From assembly GCF_039539525.1 (NCBI RefSeq), contig NZ_BAABDH010000016.1, forward strand, positions 1-64,000: a stretch of 64,000 bases of DNA, written 5' to 3'. Below are positions 15,799 to 24,103 of this stretch, one piece after another; within the stretch, counting starts at the first letter, position 1, and every line of letters begins with the position of its first letter. This DNA is from Hymenobacter algoricola (GTDB lineage: Bacteria > Bacteroidota > Bacteroidia > Cytophagales > Hymenobacteraceae). The position numbers were made by a program, and so were the translations under genes. A model generated the notes under the pieces. It saw only the letters and a list, made by a program, of their open reading frames with translations. It was not told the DNA's origin and ran no database searches.

Positions 15799-17121
15799 AT
15801 GGCTGATTTTCCTGCTTCCATCGACTACCAGACCCTGTTTCGGACCCTGCCCGGCGCGTATCTGCTGCTGGCCCCCGATGGTACCATCCTCGACAACTCC
15901 GACCAGCACGCGGCCGTGTCGCTGCTGCCCCGCGAACAGGCGGTGGGGCGCTACATTTTCGATGCCTACCCCGGCGACCCCCAAAGCCAGGCCGGCCTGC
16001 TGGCCTCGCACGACGCGGTGCGGCGCACCTTGCGGGCCCACGTGATGCCGCTGCTGCGCTACGACATTGCGCGGCCCACCGCGCTGGGCGGCGGCACCGA
16101 GGAGCGGTACTGGCAGATAACGCATTACCCTATCCTCGACACGCGCGGCGAGTTACAGTACATTCTTCAGATTCCGCAGGACGTGACCGAAGCCACGCTG
16201 GCCGCCCGGCGTGCCACCGACGTGCAGCGCGCCCTCGACGAGGCCCACGAGCACAACCGCTTCATCCTCGAAAGCCTGCCCATGCTGGTGTGGACCACCC
16301 ACCCCGATGGCACGGCCGACTTCTTCAATACCCGCTGGACCGATTTCACCGGCCGCCCCCTGGCCGATACCCTGGGCGGGGGCTGGGTCGCTGACCTGCA
16401 CCCCGACGACGTGGCCCCCACCACCGCCCGCTGGGAAGCCGCCCGCCAGCAGGGCACTTCCTACCAGGCCGAGTACCGCATGCGGCGGCACGACGGCAGC
16501 TACCGCTGGCACCTGGCCACGGGCGTACCCCGCCTCGGCCCCGAAGGTCAGATTCAGATGTGGGTGGGCTGCAATGCCGATATTCACGAGCAGAAGCTCA
16601 TGGTAGCCGAGCTGCTGGAAGCCAATGAGCAGCAGGCCGCCCTTTCGGACCAGGCCTACGAACAGTACCAACGCGCCCAGCAGCAGCGCCAGATCCTGCT
16701 GGACCTCTTTGCCGACGCCCCGGCCATGATTACGGTGGTGCGCGGCCCCGAGCACCGCTACGAGTTTGCCAATACCCGCTTCCGGGAGTTGGTGGGCCAG
16801 CAGGAAATTGTGGGGAAAACCGTGGCCGAGGTGTTTCCCGAAATTGTGAGCCAGGGCATCATCGCGATGCTCGACGGCGTGTTTCGTACCGGTGAGCCCA
16901 TGGTGGGCCAGGAACTGTTGGTGCAGCTGGCCAGTCCCGACGGCCAGGAGCTGCACGACCGCTACTTCAACTTTTACTACCAGCGCTTCGCGGAAAACGG
17001 CCAGCCCGCCGGCATCACGGCCTACGCCTACGACGTTACGGAGCTGATGCTCACCCGACAGGCCCTGGAGCAACTCCGCAGCCGCACCCCCAACGGCCCC
17101 GACAGCGGCCTGGCGTCGTAA
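15799..17121 (+). CDS. Triple-PAS sensory protein without output domain
   Basis: 440 residues with three PAS domains: about 10-140 (RTLPGAYLLLAPDGTILDNS), 155-275 (a PAS-PAC pair, with PMLVWTTHPDGTADFFNTRW and YRMRRHDGSYRW) and 300-430 (MITVVRGPEHRYEFANTRFR). A coiled linker joins the second and third. No kinase, cyclase, GGDEF or HTH domain follows. Such proteins may bind ligands or flavin/haem and act on a separate partner. The ATG at 15799 (MADFPAS) starts the first domain; the open frame begins earlier, but the extra 35 residues are not domain-like. The 116-residue gene 50 bp downstream is a candidate partner. Confidence 0.8.
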   Translation: MADFPASIDYQTLFRTLPGAYLLLAPDGTILDNSDQHAAVSLLPREQAVGRYIFDAYPGDPQSQAGLLASHDAVRRTLRAHVMPLLRYDIARPTALGGGTEERYWQITHYPILDTRGELQYILQIPQDVTEATLAARRATDVQRALDEAHEHNRFILESLPMLVWTTHPDGTADFFNTRWTDFTGRPLADTLGGGWVADLHPDDVAPTTARWEAARQQGTSYQAEYRMRRHDGSYRWHLATGVPRLGPEGQIQMWVGCNADIHEQKLMVAELLEANEQQAALSDQAYEQYQRAQQQRQILLDLFADAPAMITVVRGPEHRYEFANTRFRELVGQQEIVGKTVAEVFPEIVSQGIIAMLDGVFRTGEPMVGQELLVQLASPDGQELHDRYFNFYYQRFAENGQPAGITAYAYDVTELMLTRQALEQLRSRTPNGPDSGLAS

Positions 17122-17171
17122 GCAAGGCGTCCCGTTGCTTCCCTATCTACCCGCCTTTTGTAGTTCCCGGC

Positions 17172-17522
17172 ATGCCTCTCTCCCCTTTCGACTTTCAACA
17201 GGCCCGCGTCAAGCAGGTGCTCTTTAAGTCGCGGCTGCGCTCGGTGCTCTACGGGGTGCGCGAAGCCGAGCCGGCCCTGTTTGCCTACGCCGAAAACCCG
17301 CTGGGCCAGTGGATTCAGACGGTTTTGAAGCCCGAATTGGGCAACCAGCCCGCCGTGCACGAGCTGGAAAATACCCTGCAGCAAATGCTGCACACCGGCT
17401 CAGACCTGGCCAACCGCTACCAGCGTGGCCTTATTGAGGAAGCCCGCGCCGGCCTCGACCAGGTCAATGCCTTCGCCGACCAGATTGAAAACCAGTTGCT
17501 TTCTCTGGAAAGCAGCTTGTAG
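17172..17522 (+). CDS. Hypothetical helical protein
   Basis: 116 residues, all predicted helix, with heptad-like spacing towards the C terminus (LIEEARAGLDQVNAFADQIENQLLSLESSL). It lacks a signal peptide and a known domain. It lies 50 bp after the PAS gene in the same direction, so it may be cotranscribed and act with it, but no direct evidence exists. Confidence 0.65.
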   Translation: MPLSPFDFQQARVKQVLFKSRLRSVLYGVREAEPALFAYAENPLGQWIQTVLKPELGNQPAVHELENTLQQMLHTGSDLANRYQRGLIEEARAGLDQVNAFADQIENQLLSLESSL

Positions 17523-17589
17523 CGCGGACTTTAGCGTCGCTTCAGCTTACAAGCTTGAGGATTGCTAACCGGCCGCCCGGCGACGCGGG

Positions 17590-18152
17590 CTACCGGGGCG
17601 GCTCCGCATCAGGGGGCGTTTCCAGGGCTTCGGCCAGCAGCCCGGCTTCGCGCCGCCCCCCGGCGAGACGTGCTTCCAGCCGCCGCCGCGCCGTAGCCCC
17701 GCACTTATCGCGGAGCTGGCAGCGGGCTTCCAGCTCGAAAAGCGTGAGCCAGTTCTGCTCGTCGTCCGGGCTGGCGACGGGGCCGGGGTAAGTCCGCAGG
17801 GCCGGCGCGCCGGCCAGCCGGGCCACGTAAGGGGCCGCCCGGCGGCGCAGCGTTTGCAGCTCCAGCTCCAGGCCCTGAATCCTGGCCCGGCACTGGAGCA
17901 GGCGGTAGGTTGCCTCCTCCAGGTCGGGGGGCGGCTCGGGCAGGGCGGCCGGGGCCGGAAAGCTGCCGCTGGCCCCATCGTACACGAGGCCCCGGGCCGC
18001 CAGCGTCAGGCGCAGCTCCTGCACCCCGTAGTCGAGGTAGTCGATTGGTAGCCCCGCTCGGCCAGCGCCAGACTCGACCGGGCCACCCCCAGCCAGTCGG
18101 CCATCATTTGCTGGGAAAGCCCGAGACGGATGCGGAAGGCGTGAGTATCCAT
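17590..18152 (-). pseudogene. HTH DNA-binding protein, frameshifted
   Basis: From ATG 18152 the frame reads an XRE-like helix-turn-helix (FRIRLGLSQQMMADWLGVAR then SSLALAERG). It then shifts after a C-tetrad (18052-18055; GGGG on the coding strand), hitting a stop at 18006. Adding one base there joins it to DYLDYGVQELRLTLAARGL and a long helical C-terminal part that stays open to 17590. The joined protein would be about 187 residues and aligns with the intact 184-residue paralogue at 39783-40337. This is either a real inactivating indel or a homopolymer sequencing error. An inverted repeat sits 18 bp upstream. Confidence 0.7.
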
Positions 18153-18169
18153 AAGCAGGGAACGGCGGC

Positions 18170-18238
18170 GCACGAGTCCAAACAATTCGAGGACAAACAT
18201 TCTCAAATTGTTTATCCTCGAATTGTTTGGACTCGTGC
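18170..18238. promoter_or_regulatory. Inverted-repeat operator or hairpin upstream of the HTH gene
   Basis: Arms of 29 nt (18170-18198 and 18210-18238) pair with one mismatch around an 11-nt loop. Within them CAAACA or its complement TGTTTG/TGTTTA recurs at 18179, 18194, 18209 and 18224, exactly 15 bp apart. The same layout, with GATACA half-sites, precedes the paralogous gene at 39783. An autoregulatory operator is the likely role; a folded mRNA leader is the alternative. Confidence 0.65.
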
Positions 18239-18322
18239 ACCGCAGATAAAACGCATCCGACCTTCACCCTGATGTACCACTACGACACGTGCGACACGGC
18301 CAGTAGTTGGCCGCCCCCGGCA

Positions 18323-18463
18323 GTCGCCCGGCTGGGCCGGGCGACCTTTACGCTCTGAGCAGCTATGCTGCGAACCCGGCCGCGCCAGCAGAGTAACCGA
18401 ACGGCACGGCATGCGCGCGGCGCAGCCGCTCCGGCATAGTGGTCACCCGGCCAGCCGGGCGAC
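18323..18463. repeat. Structured intergenic repeat, copy 2
   Basis: Bounded by GTCGCCCGGCT (18323-18333) and AGCCGGGCGAC (18453-18463), an exact 11-bp inverted repeat. Relative to copy 1 both arms carry the matching compensatory change. Each end also forms a local hairpin (GTCGCCCGGC/GCCGGGCGAC). The internal ACGCTCTGAGCAGCTATGCT matches copy 1 at most positions. Located just downstream of the lipoprotein gene at 18478. Confidence 0.65.
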
Positions 18464-18477
18464 GGCGAAGAGGCTTC

Positions 18478-19236
18478 TTAAAGAGCCGACGTGTTGATTC
18501 CCAGGTTCAGGCCGGGCATGGCGGCATTGGTACGCTGCACATACGCCTGAATGCGCTCTGCCGGCCCCTGATAGTCGGCCAGTAGAACCAGGGCGCGCAT
18601 GCCGGGCGACACCTGCGGGGGCTCGGGTAAGCCGTTGGCCGCAACCGTAAACTGCGAATATATCCCCTGTGGCAACGTAGTCGGGGTAGCTCCCAGCCGC
18701 CGCAGAGAGTCGCCCAAGATTGCTGCCGTAATATTCGGCAGCGACGTAACGGCCGTGCCCCAGATAATCGAAGAAGGCATAAAACGCAGTTCTGGGGTGG
18801 GTACCTCAACCAAGCTAGGGTTACTGCTGGTGAGTGTGATATGGGTGCTTTGCAGTTCCAGCGTGCCCGTGGTCGTAGCGTTGCCCACCTGTAAGCGCAG
18901 AGAATAGGCCCCGACGGGAAGCGTCGAAATATCAACCAGTGAAGAGGCCGGGCCAATAGCCGTCAGGCATATGCCATCGGCAGCCGTAACGCCGGTAAAG
19001 GTCAGCCGCAGCAGCTTGTCGTGCCGCTCAAAGTCAGTGACAAGGCCATAATTGAAGCAGGGATAACCGCCCTCATCCTGAAAGCGCAGGACGAGTGTCC
19101 GCCGCTGGCCGGTGCGCCATTCCTGCGCCCGCATCTGGACTCGCCCCGTTATGCTCAGGCTAGGCAGCGGAGAGGCCTGGTCACAGCCGCTCAACAGGGC
19201 CGTGAGGAACAAAAGAGTGAGGTAGAACAAGCGCAT
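18478..19236 (-). CDS. Hypothetical lipoprotein
   Basis: 252 residues. The signal MRLFYLTLLFLTALLSGC carries the lipobox LLSGC, giving a lipid-anchored mature protein from Cys18. The body is predicted beta-rich, with two further cysteines (YPCFNYG and ICLTA) that could form a disulfide. No domain is recognised. The 272 bp separating it from the next gene contains no convincing coding sequence or terminator. Confidence 0.7.
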   Translation of the reverse strand: MRLFYLTLLFLTALLSGCDQASPLPSLSITGRVQMRAQEWRTGQRRTLVLRFQDEGGYPCFNYGLVTDFERHDKLLRLTFTGVTAADGICLTAIGPASSLVDISTLPVGAYSLRLQVGNATTTGTLELQSTHITLTSSNPSLVEVPTPELRFMPSSIIWGTAVTSLPNITAAILGDSLRRLGATPTTLPQGIYSQFTVAANGLPEPPQVSPGMRALVLLADYQGPAERIQAYVQRTNAAMPGLNLGINTSAL

Positions 19237-19509
19237 AAGGAACCAGGTATGGGTGAGCTACATCCTTGCCAGCGGAGTACCGGCGCTTTTCGGACGAGCC
19301 GGCCATATGGCAAAAGGTTGCACGCGGTCTGCCGCCATGCCTTCGGCTTCTCTTTACTTCCCCCAAACCGCTTCGCATCATACCGCACCCTGACCGCGTC
19401 GGGCTCGTCGGTGTGCATCCTCACCTGGTCGGGCCGGAGTGAGCTTGAGCGGGCGGATGGCGGCTTTGCGGGGCTTCGCTTCCGGCCGGCCGTCGTTCCG
19501 CACGTTGCC

Positions 19510-20304
19510 TTAGTGCGTCAGGCGGACAAGCCACAGGCTGAGCAGGTTCAGGAGCAGGCTGTTGCCCAGCAGCCCGATGAAGGCAATGATAAAGCCCCGC
19601 CACAGGCTGCCCGCCAGCCGGTAGGCTCCCAGCGCCAGCAGGGTAAAGGCCCACATCTGATACACGGGTAGCAGGAAGGTATCGATGAGATAGAGGGTTT
19701 TAAGCCAGGGCGAATGACGGGCCCAGGCCAGCAGGGGCAGAAAGAGAATCTGCACGGCCAGCACGCCGCCTATTACCAGGGCGTTGGCCATCAGGTGCTC
19801 CACGAAATTATAGCGCAGTCGCCGTAGCAGAACCCAGGAGAGCAGGCTGTACAGGGGCAGCATGGCAATAGTAAACCAGGCAAAATATTTAAATACCAAA
19901 TGGTTGGCGGCTATAGCTTCCTGCCCGGCCGCGGTGACGGCGGCGCGGTTGGGCTCCAGTTGCTCAATGTGCAGCAGCAGGAGCAGAAAGGAGGCCGCCC
20001 CCGCCAGCAAAAGCACCAGCGCCACCGGCCGAAACAAGTCGACGCGCTGCCCGGCCAGGTAGCGACGGATGGTATGCCCGGGCCGCACCAGCATTTCTTT
20101 AAGGGTGTAGGGCAGGCCCCGGTCGACGTGCCAGATGCTGTGCGGAATCTCGTGCAGCAGGTGCGCCAGGGTGAAGCGGTGCGTGGCGGCGCTCTGCCCG
20201 CACTGCGCGCAAAAGGCGCCCGTAAGGGACGCCTCGCAGTTCAGGCACGCCAGCGGGGCATGGTCATCGGGTGCCGGAACTGTCGGGGTATCGTTAGGGG
20301 TCAT
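19510..20304 (-). CDS. DUF3667 membrane protein
   Basis: 264 residues. The N-terminal zinc-ribbon-like motif (CLNCEASLTGAFCAQCGQ, two CxxC pairs) is followed by HLLHEIPHSIWHVDRGLPYTL and RPGHTIRRYLAGQRVDLFRP, the DUF3667 signature. Five predicted transmembrane helices follow. The family is common in Bacteroidota, and its function is unknown. A paralogue of the same orientation lies at 20770-21642, with one opposite-strand gene between them. Confidence 0.85.
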   Translation of the reverse strand: MTPNDTPTVPAPDDHAPLACLNCEASLTGAFCAQCGQSAATHRFTLAHLLHEIPHSIWHVDRGLPYTLKEMLVRPGHTIRRYLAGQRVDLFRPVALVLLLAGAASFLLLLLHIEQLEPNRAAVTAAGQEAIAANHLVFKYFAWFTIAMLPLYSLLSWVLLRRLRYNFVEHLMANALVIGGVLAVQILFLPLLAWARHSPWLKTLYLIDTFLLPVYQMWAFTLLALGAYRLAGSLWRGFIIAFIGLLGNSLLLNLLSLWLVRLTH

Positions 20305-20418
20305 AGCAAAGCGGAAGGGGATAGTAGCCCGGGCAAGTTAATCGGAAACTCGTTTGCTGCTGCCCGCAGCATGCTGGTAGTAAACCGCCCAACCCCCAAA
20401 CCCCCGTACCTTGCCGCC

Positions 20419-20757
20419 ATGCCCCTCGACCCCGCCACCTTCCTGCTCCACACTGAGCCCGCCGCCAAAACCACCGTGCGCACCCGCGCCGCCGACGGCA
20501 CGGAGCACGAAATAGCCGCCCTGCTCATCGCCCAGACCCGGGACCAGAAGCTGTTCATCACCCTGGAAACCCCGCGCCGCTACCTCACTCACACCCGGCT
20601 GCCCGATGGTGAGGACGAAGACGAAATAGAAATCGACTTTGTGCAGGACTACGCCGAAATCGAGGCCCTGCTGGAAGACGCCGGCCTCGACGGCCTCCAC
20701 GCCGGCGAGCGGGGCGTGCTCTACCCCAACCTGCTGTATCTGCTGATGAACCCGTAG
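20419..20757 (+). CDS. Hypothetical acidic protein
   Basis: 112 residues, strongly acidic in the middle (DGEDEDEIEIDF), with no signal peptide or known domain. The ATG at 20419 follows TACCTTGCC by a few bases, suggesting a very short or absent leader. Longer readings of the frame run antisense through the DUF3667 gene and are not credible. It sits between two DUF3667 genes on the other strand. Confidence 0.65.
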   Translation: MPLDPATFLLHTEPAAKTTVRTRAADGTEHEIAALLIAQTRDQKLFITLETPRRYLTHTRLPDGEDEDEIEIDFVQDYAEIEALLEDAGLDGLHAGERGVLYPNLLYLLMNP

Positions 20758-20769
20758 CCAGGACGTTGG

Positions 20770-21642
20770 CTACGGCTGCGGCCGGGTCGTTGTCGCTGTC
20801 TGGGCGGCCGCCTGCGGCTGGGCCGGCCGCATCTGCTGGCGCAGGGTAGGCAGCAGCAGGCCAATCATGATCAGGGCAATAAAGAGCAGCAGCACGATAA
20901 AATTGAGCCCGCTGGTGAGCAGGCCGCGCAGGTAGCGGCCCGCAGCCCCCAGGCCGGTGGGCCGCAGCAGCTGGGCGTAGGCCCGGGTCTGGTAGGCGAC
21001 CATCACCAGCATGGTGACTGAGGTAAGCCGCACGATGCCGGCCGTGCCGCTGAGCACGTACATCAGCGGGATGAAGGCCATGTTAATGATGGAAGCCGTA
21101 CCGATGACGAAGGCGTTGATAACGATGCACTCGGCGTAGTTGAAGCCGCCACGGCGCAGCACCAGGCGGGTGGGCAGCGCCAGCAGGGGCAGAGCCACCA
21201 CCTGGTACCAGCTCATGTACCTGAGTACCGGCCCGAAGGCGTGCAGCTGCAGCTCCCGCGTCCGGGCCGACACGCGCGGGTCGTGCAGGTCGAAGGGCAC
21301 GATGTGGAGGGCCGCCATCAGAAACGTGGCCACGCCCACGGCCAGCAGCAGGTAGGAGAGGGGGGCGAAGTACGGCCGCCGCTGCCCACCCAGGTAGGCC
21401 CGCAGCGCGGCACCCGGCCGCAGCACCAGCTCGCGCAGGGTAAACAGGATGCCCTTGTCGACGTGCCAGATGGAGTGCGGAATCTCGTGCAGCAGGTGGG
21501 CCGTGGTGATGCGGTGAGTAGCCGCGGGCTGCCCGCAGCGGGCGCAGAACTGGTCGTGCAGGGCCGTGCCGCAGTTCAGGCAGGCGTGCGGAGTGGGGCT
21601 GGCACTGGCGGTGGCCGGGAGAGGCAGCTCAAGCGTTTCCAT
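20770..21642 (-). CDS. DUF3667 membrane protein (second copy)
   Basis: 290 residues. Same architecture as 19510-20304: CLNCGTALHDQFCARCGQ, then HLLHEIPHSIWHVDKGILFTL and RPGAALRAYLGGQRRPYF, then about five to six membrane helices and a Gln/Pro/Ala-rich tail. The two paralogues are clearly diverged outside the signature. The start at 21642 (METLELP) precedes the zinc ribbon by about 28 residues; upstream codons in the open frame overlap the promoter of the divergent AraC-type gene. Confidence 0.85.
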   Translation of the reverse strand: METLELPLPATASASPTPHACLNCGTALHDQFCARCGQPAATHRITTAHLLHEIPHSIWHVDKGILFTLRELVLRPGAALRAYLGGQRRPYFAPLSYLLLAVGVATFLMAALHIVPFDLHDPRVSARTRELQLHAFGPVLRYMSWYQVVALPLLALPTRLVLRRGGFNYAECIVINAFVIGTASIINMAFIPLMYVLSGTAGIVRLTSVTMLVMVAYQTRAYAQLLRPTGLGAAGRYLRGLLTSGLNFIVLLLFIALIMIGLLLPTLRQQMRPAQPQAAAQTATTTRPQP

Positions 21643-21745
21643 AGCGGGGCAGAGAGTACCCGGGAAATATAAGCAGAAAACGATACTTGCCCACTCACCC
21701 CCGGCCGACGGCCAACCTTTGCCCGGCTTTTTACTTACTAGCGGT

Positions 21746-22120
21746 ATGCCCACGCCCATTCCGAAGAAAATCCTGGCTCGCCAGCACGAAATCAGTGCCG
21801 ACTGTGTGCGCCTGGTCCACGCCCACCTCGCCGACGTGGTGGCCGGCCGCGCCACCGAGATGCTGGAGGTGCGCGACTTTGCCGATCAGCTCCATATTCA
21901 CTCCACCCACCTGAGCGACACGCTCAAGCTGGTCACCGGCCACCCGCCGTGCTATTTCTTCGAGGCCCGCATCATGGAAGTGGCCCGGGAGCAGCTGCTG
22001 GACCCGGCCCGCTCAGTCGCCGCCATTGCCGCCGGCCTCACCTCCGACGCGTCGAACTTCACCAAGTTCTTCAGGCGCTTCCAGGGCTGCACGCCCAAAC
22101 AGTACCACGAGCAGGCCTGA
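21746..22120 (+). CDS. AraC-family HTH transcriptional regulator, DNA-binding domain only
   Basis: 124 residues consisting almost only of the two-HTH AraC domain: LEVRDFADQLHIHSTHLSDTL forms the first HTH, ARSVAAIAAGLTSDASNFTKFF the second, and GCTPKQYHEQ the family end signature. It lacks the sensor domain, as in many short Bacteroidota members. It is divergent from the DUF3667 gene and 120 bp upstream of the SDR gene in the same direction, so that SDR is a plausible target. Confidence 0.85.
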   Translation: MPTPIPKKILARQHEISADCVRLVHAHLADVVAGRATEMLEVRDFADQLHIHSTHLSDTLKLVTGHPPCYFFEARIMEVAREQLLDPARSVAAIAAGLTSDASNFTKFFRRFQGCTPKQYHEQA

Positions 22121-22239
22121 GCCGACCGGCGGGTTGAAAAAACGGAAACTGTCACCATTTAAACTGAATTAGTCACCATACGGCAGTAGGAGCGGGACCG
22201 GACCTTTGGGGTATTCCTTCATCCTCCGCAACCTACCGT

Positions 22240-23001
22240 GTGAGCACTCCTGAAATTGCCCTCGTCACCGGCAGCCGCCGCGGGCTGGGCCGCAACAGCG
22301 CCCGGCACCTGGCCCAGGCCGGCCACGACCTGATCATCACCTACCGCACCAACGAGGCTGAGGCCCGGGCCGCCGTAGCCGAAATTGAGGCCCTGGGCCG
22401 CAAAGCCGTGGCCCTGCCGCTGGATACGGGCAACGTCAGCTCCTTTCCCGCTTTTGGGGCGGCCCTGACCGAACTTCTGGCGCTGCACTGGCAGCGCCCC
22501 ACGTTCGACTTGCTGATCAACAACGCCGGCATCGACGCCCGCTCGGAGTTTGCCGTCACCACCGAGGAGGACTTCGACAACCTGCTCAACGTGCGCTTCA
22601 AGGGCGTGTACTTCCTCACCCAGGCCCTGCTGCCCCTGCTGGCCGATGGCGGCGGCATCGGGAACTTCTCCACCGGCCTGGCCCGCTTCACTACGCCCGG
22701 CTACGCGGCCTACGCCTCGATGAAGGACGCCGTGGAAACCCTGACCAGGTACCTGGCCCAGGAGCTGGGCAGCCGCGGCATCCGGGCCAACGTGGTGGCC
22801 CCGGGCATCATCAAAACCGACTTTACCGCCGCCGCCCGCGCCGCCCACCCCCAGCTGGAGCAGTACATGAGCCAGCACACCGCCCTGGGCCGCATCGGGG
22901 AGCCCGACGATATCGGCGGCCTCGTCGCCTTCCTCTGCTCCGACGCGGCCCGCTGGGTCAATGCCCAGCGCATTGAAGCGTCGGGCGGGTATTCGCTGTA
23001 A
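22240..23001 (+). CDS. SDR-family oxidoreductase
   Basis: 253 residues, classical short-chain dehydrogenase. TGSRRGLGRNSA is the NAD(P) glycine motif, with Arg residues favouring NADP. NNAG, Ser in NFSTG and YASMK supply the catalytic Asn/Ser/Tyr/Lys set, and APGIIKTDF follows. It is close to FabG and 3-ketoacyl/sugar reductases; the substrate is unknown. It starts with GTG at 22240, immediately before the first beta strand. Confidence 0.87.
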   Translation: MSTPEIALVTGSRRGLGRNSARHLAQAGHDLIITYRTNEAEARAAVAEIEALGRKAVALPLDTGNVSSFPAFGAALTELLALHWQRPTFDLLINNAGIDARSEFAVTTEEDFDNLLNVRFKGVYFLTQALLPLLADGGGIGNFSTGLARFTTPGYAAYASMKDAVETLTRYLAQELGSRGIRANVVAPGIIKTDFTAAARAAHPQLEQYMSQHTALGRIGEPDDIGGLVAFLCSDAARWVNAQRIEASGGYSL

Positions 23002-23006
23002 AGAAG

Positions 23007-23076
23007 CCCCAAAGGCCAACCCCGCCCGTCGCGCCCGCGCTTTGTTGGGCTTGCCGGGCGGGGTTGGCTTTTGGGG
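23007..23076 (+). terminator. Long hairpin terminator after the SDR gene
   Basis: CCCCAAAGGCCAACCCCGCC pairs with the complementary GGGGTTGGCTTTTGGGG half over a stem of about 22 bp and a 26-nt loop. No long T-run follows, so efficiency is uncertain. Confidence 0.55.
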
Positions 23077-23091
23077 TCCGGCCTGAAAACG

Positions 23092-23125
23092 CCGAATGCC
23101 AGCCCGGGACGGGGCTGGCATTCGG
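23092..23125. terminator. Hairpin between convergent genes
   Basis: CCGAATGCCAGCCC / GGGCTGGCATTCGG, a 14-bp perfect stem with a 6-nt loop, placed 20 bp from the stop of the small gene at 23145. No T-run is visible, so it could be a terminator or simply a barrier hairpin. Confidence 0.5.
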
Positions 23126-23144
23126 AAAGGGGGCAGGCAGGTTG

Positions 23145-23318
23145 CTAGGCGGCCTTGCGCGACTTCTGGTAGGTGTTGAGATTTTCGCGGATGACGGCCA
23201 GTACGGCGGCGTAGCGGCGCTTGGCTTCCTCGTGCGTCTCCAGCTGCTGCAGATGCGCATCGATCAGCTGGCAGAACTCCTCCCGGGAGAAGCGCGGTTT
23301 GGGGAGCGGGTGGGACAC
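23145..23318 (-). CDS. Small hypothetical protein
   Basis: 57 residues from a GTG at 23318. The sequence looks coding: FSREEFCQLIDAHLQQLE, then EEAKRRYAAVLAVIRENL, then a basic tail ending QKSRKAA, an amphipathic two-helix protein. The frame is closed by TAA upstream and contains no ATG, so the start is uncertain. A strong hairpin lies just after the stop. No function is proposed. Confidence 0.5.
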   Translation of the reverse strand: MSHPLPKPRFSREEFCQLIDAHLQQLETHEEAKRRYAAVLAVIRENLNTYQKSRKAA

Positions 23319-23504
23319 GTTGCGGAAGGTAAAGACGGAGGGAAGCAGTACGGGGTTATAATACTACGCAGGTTTTCGCAAAAAAAGCTAATCGGTTTCG
23401 CCCGGCCATTTGCCTGACTCGCCGAATAAGGCTTGACGCCCTGCAAACGGCTCCGGCCTCCTCCGATTATGTGAGGGCCGGAGCCGCCAAGGCAACCGGA
23501 AAAC

Positions 23505-23966
23505 CTAGAAACGAAACAGCGGCCGGGCCGGATTCCAGAGGCCCCACGGAATCATGAGCAGCACCAGAATGAGGGCCACCAGAAACCAGGCAAACGCCTT
23601 CTTGTGCTTAAGCACCGGGTCGGTGGCTTTTTTCGACAGCGTGCGGCCCACCTGCGCCACAATGACGGCCAGGATCATCACCGTAATGTGCTCCACGCCC
23701 CAGAACCGGCCAATGGGGTCTTTCATCACGGCGCCGCCGGCCGCTTCGAAGGCTTTCACGCCGTAGGGACCGGTGAAGTACAGAATCAGCCCCAGCAGCA
23801 GCTGCAGATGCAAAGAGCCCACGAAGGAGGCGCCCATGCCGTTGTCGGCCCCCAGGTAGGGCTTGCGGCCCTGCCAGCCGCTGTAGGCGCGGAAGATGGC
23901 AATCAGGCCAAACACCAGCACGAGCCAGCGGGACCAGGAGTGGAGGGCGAGTACAACTGAATACAT
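23505..23966 (-). CDS. Hypothetical four-helix membrane protein
   Basis: 153 residues with about four membrane helices: WLVLVFGLIAIFRAY, LLLGLILYFTG, EHITVMILAVIVAQV and FAWFLVALILVLLMIPWG. The N-terminal SWSRWLV and conserved His in WGVEHITV give it a cytochrome b561-like look, but haem ligands are not convincing. Family members are widespread in Bacteroidota without known function. The ATG at 23966 begins the first helix; longer frames run into an intergenic repeat. Confidence 0.7.
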   Translation of the reverse strand: MYSVVLALHSWSRWLVLVFGLIAIFRAYSGWQGRKPYLGADNGMGASFVGSLHLQLLLGLILYFTGPYGVKAFEAAGGAVMKDPIGRFWGVEHITVMILAVIVAQVGRTLSKKATDPVLKHKKAFAWFLVALILVLLMIPWGLWNPARPLFRF

Positions 23967-24023
23967 GCGAAAAGAAATTGGTTGAAGGGCAAAAGTAGGA
24001 GTTGCTGTTGGTTGTTGGTTTTT

Positions 24024-24077
24024 GGTGGGTGGTTTTTGGCTTTCGGTCTGCCGGATGAAAGCCAAAAACCATCCACC
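24024..24077. repeat. Fold-back repeat GGTTTTTGG
   Basis: GGTGGGTGGTTTTTGGCTTTC (24024-24044) pairs with the complementary run 24057-24077 at 20 of 21 positions around a 12-nt loop. The flanks contain further TTGGTTTTT units. A related sequence (CCAACAACCAAAAACGAAAA) precedes the start at 13965. Confidence 0.6.
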
Positions 24078-24103
24078 AAAAACCACCCACTAAAAACCAA
24101 CTT

